Part shown: piece by piece, positions 5,663-5,683 of the stretch
How positions within the stretch are numbered: the stretch's first letter is position 1
How the letters are laid out: each line of letters begins with the position of its first letter
Assembly: GCA_002772115.1 (NCBI GenBank)
Contig: PCRW01000029.1
Coordinates: forward strand, 1-5,683
Direction: 5' to 3'
DNA from: Candidatus Moranbacteria bacterium CG23_combo_of_CG06-09_8_20_14_all_35_22
GTDB lineage: Bacteria > Patescibacteriota > Minisyncoccia > Moranbacterales > UBA2206
Length of the DNA: 5,683 bases
Made by a program: the position numbers and the translations under genes
The notes under the pieces: generated by a model
Database searches by the model: none
What the model was told of the DNA's origin: nothing
Seen by the model: the letters and a program-made list of their open reading frames with translations, nothing else

Positions 5663-5683
5663 ATGAAAAAATCATACACACCA
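5663..5683 (+). CDS. Start of a rightward gene, truncated by the window (possibly IS3-type transposase OrfA)
   Basis: Seven codons, MKKSYTP, run off the right edge. An in-frame TGA at 5648 means no upstream start in this frame is possible within that stretch. The extended -10 directly upstream supports a real start. Many IS3-family OrfA proteins begin with MKK/MKR followed by YTPEFK or similar, so a transposase is the best guess. Seven residues cannot establish this, and any other gene remains possible. Confidence 0.4.

Larger units (their letters stand above)
5591..5683 (+). mobile_element. Possible left end of an IS3-family insertion sequence (partial)
   Basis: From 5591 the sequence begins TGTAAATTTGAAGG and continues through a perfect TATAAT (5606-5611) and TGGAC, in the style of IS3-family terminal repeats that start with TG. 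A reading frame starting MKKSYTP opens 72 bases later, a typical distance for OrfA. Only this end lies in the window, so neither the matching inverted repeat nor a target duplication can be tested. This is a tentative call from pattern memory. Confidence 0.3.

Overview
The window is AT-rich (roughly one third G+C by eye). It carries one leftward (minus-strand) gene cluster built around the Sec protein export machinery, plus the first seven codons of a rightward gene at the right edge. All four complete genes end in TAA, and none has a convincing Shine-Dalgarno sequence at a normal distance from its start. The compact gene spacing, the SecA with an extra segment in its first nucleotide-binding domain, and the stand-alone PII-like domain protein suggest a Patescibacteria/CPR-type genome (Parcubacteria-like). 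That is an inference from sequence style, not from a marker gene. No in-frame TGA is needed in any gene, so the standard code is sufficient.

Layout in transcription order, right to left: secA (5489-2781) encodes the full preprotein translocase ATPase. A strong promoter lies about 60 to 85 bases upstream, and a small hairpin sits in its leader. Eleven bases after secA comes a 108-residue stand-alone PII-like domain of the YqfO/NIF3-insert type (2769-2443). A Nudix hydrolase follows (2396-1941). After a 161-base AT-rich gap with its own promoter comes secD (1779-64). secF is not in the window; if it follows secD, as is usual, it lies beyond the left edge. To the right, divergent from secA, a rightward reading frame begins MKKSYTP behind an extended -10. 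It may be the left end of an IS3-family insertion sequence.

SecA pushes preproteins through SecYEG from the cytoplasm. SecD, with SecF, pulls them from outside using the proton gradient. The two small genes between them have no obvious role in export.

The most notable feature is in SecD. Its large extracytoplasmic P1 region contains an inserted parvulin-type peptidyl-prolyl isomerase domain whose strand order looks circularly permuted: the first strand, with its catalytic-type histidine, comes after the last strand. This would put a PrsA-like folding activity inside the export motor. A 40-base GC-rich nested palindrome encodes the linker that would join the two permuted ends. A second, 16-base perfect palindrome encodes a small extra loop (PPAGG) in SecA. 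The 3' end of secA is echoed by a degenerate copy on the other side of the PII-like gene, which suggests how that gene came to lie there.
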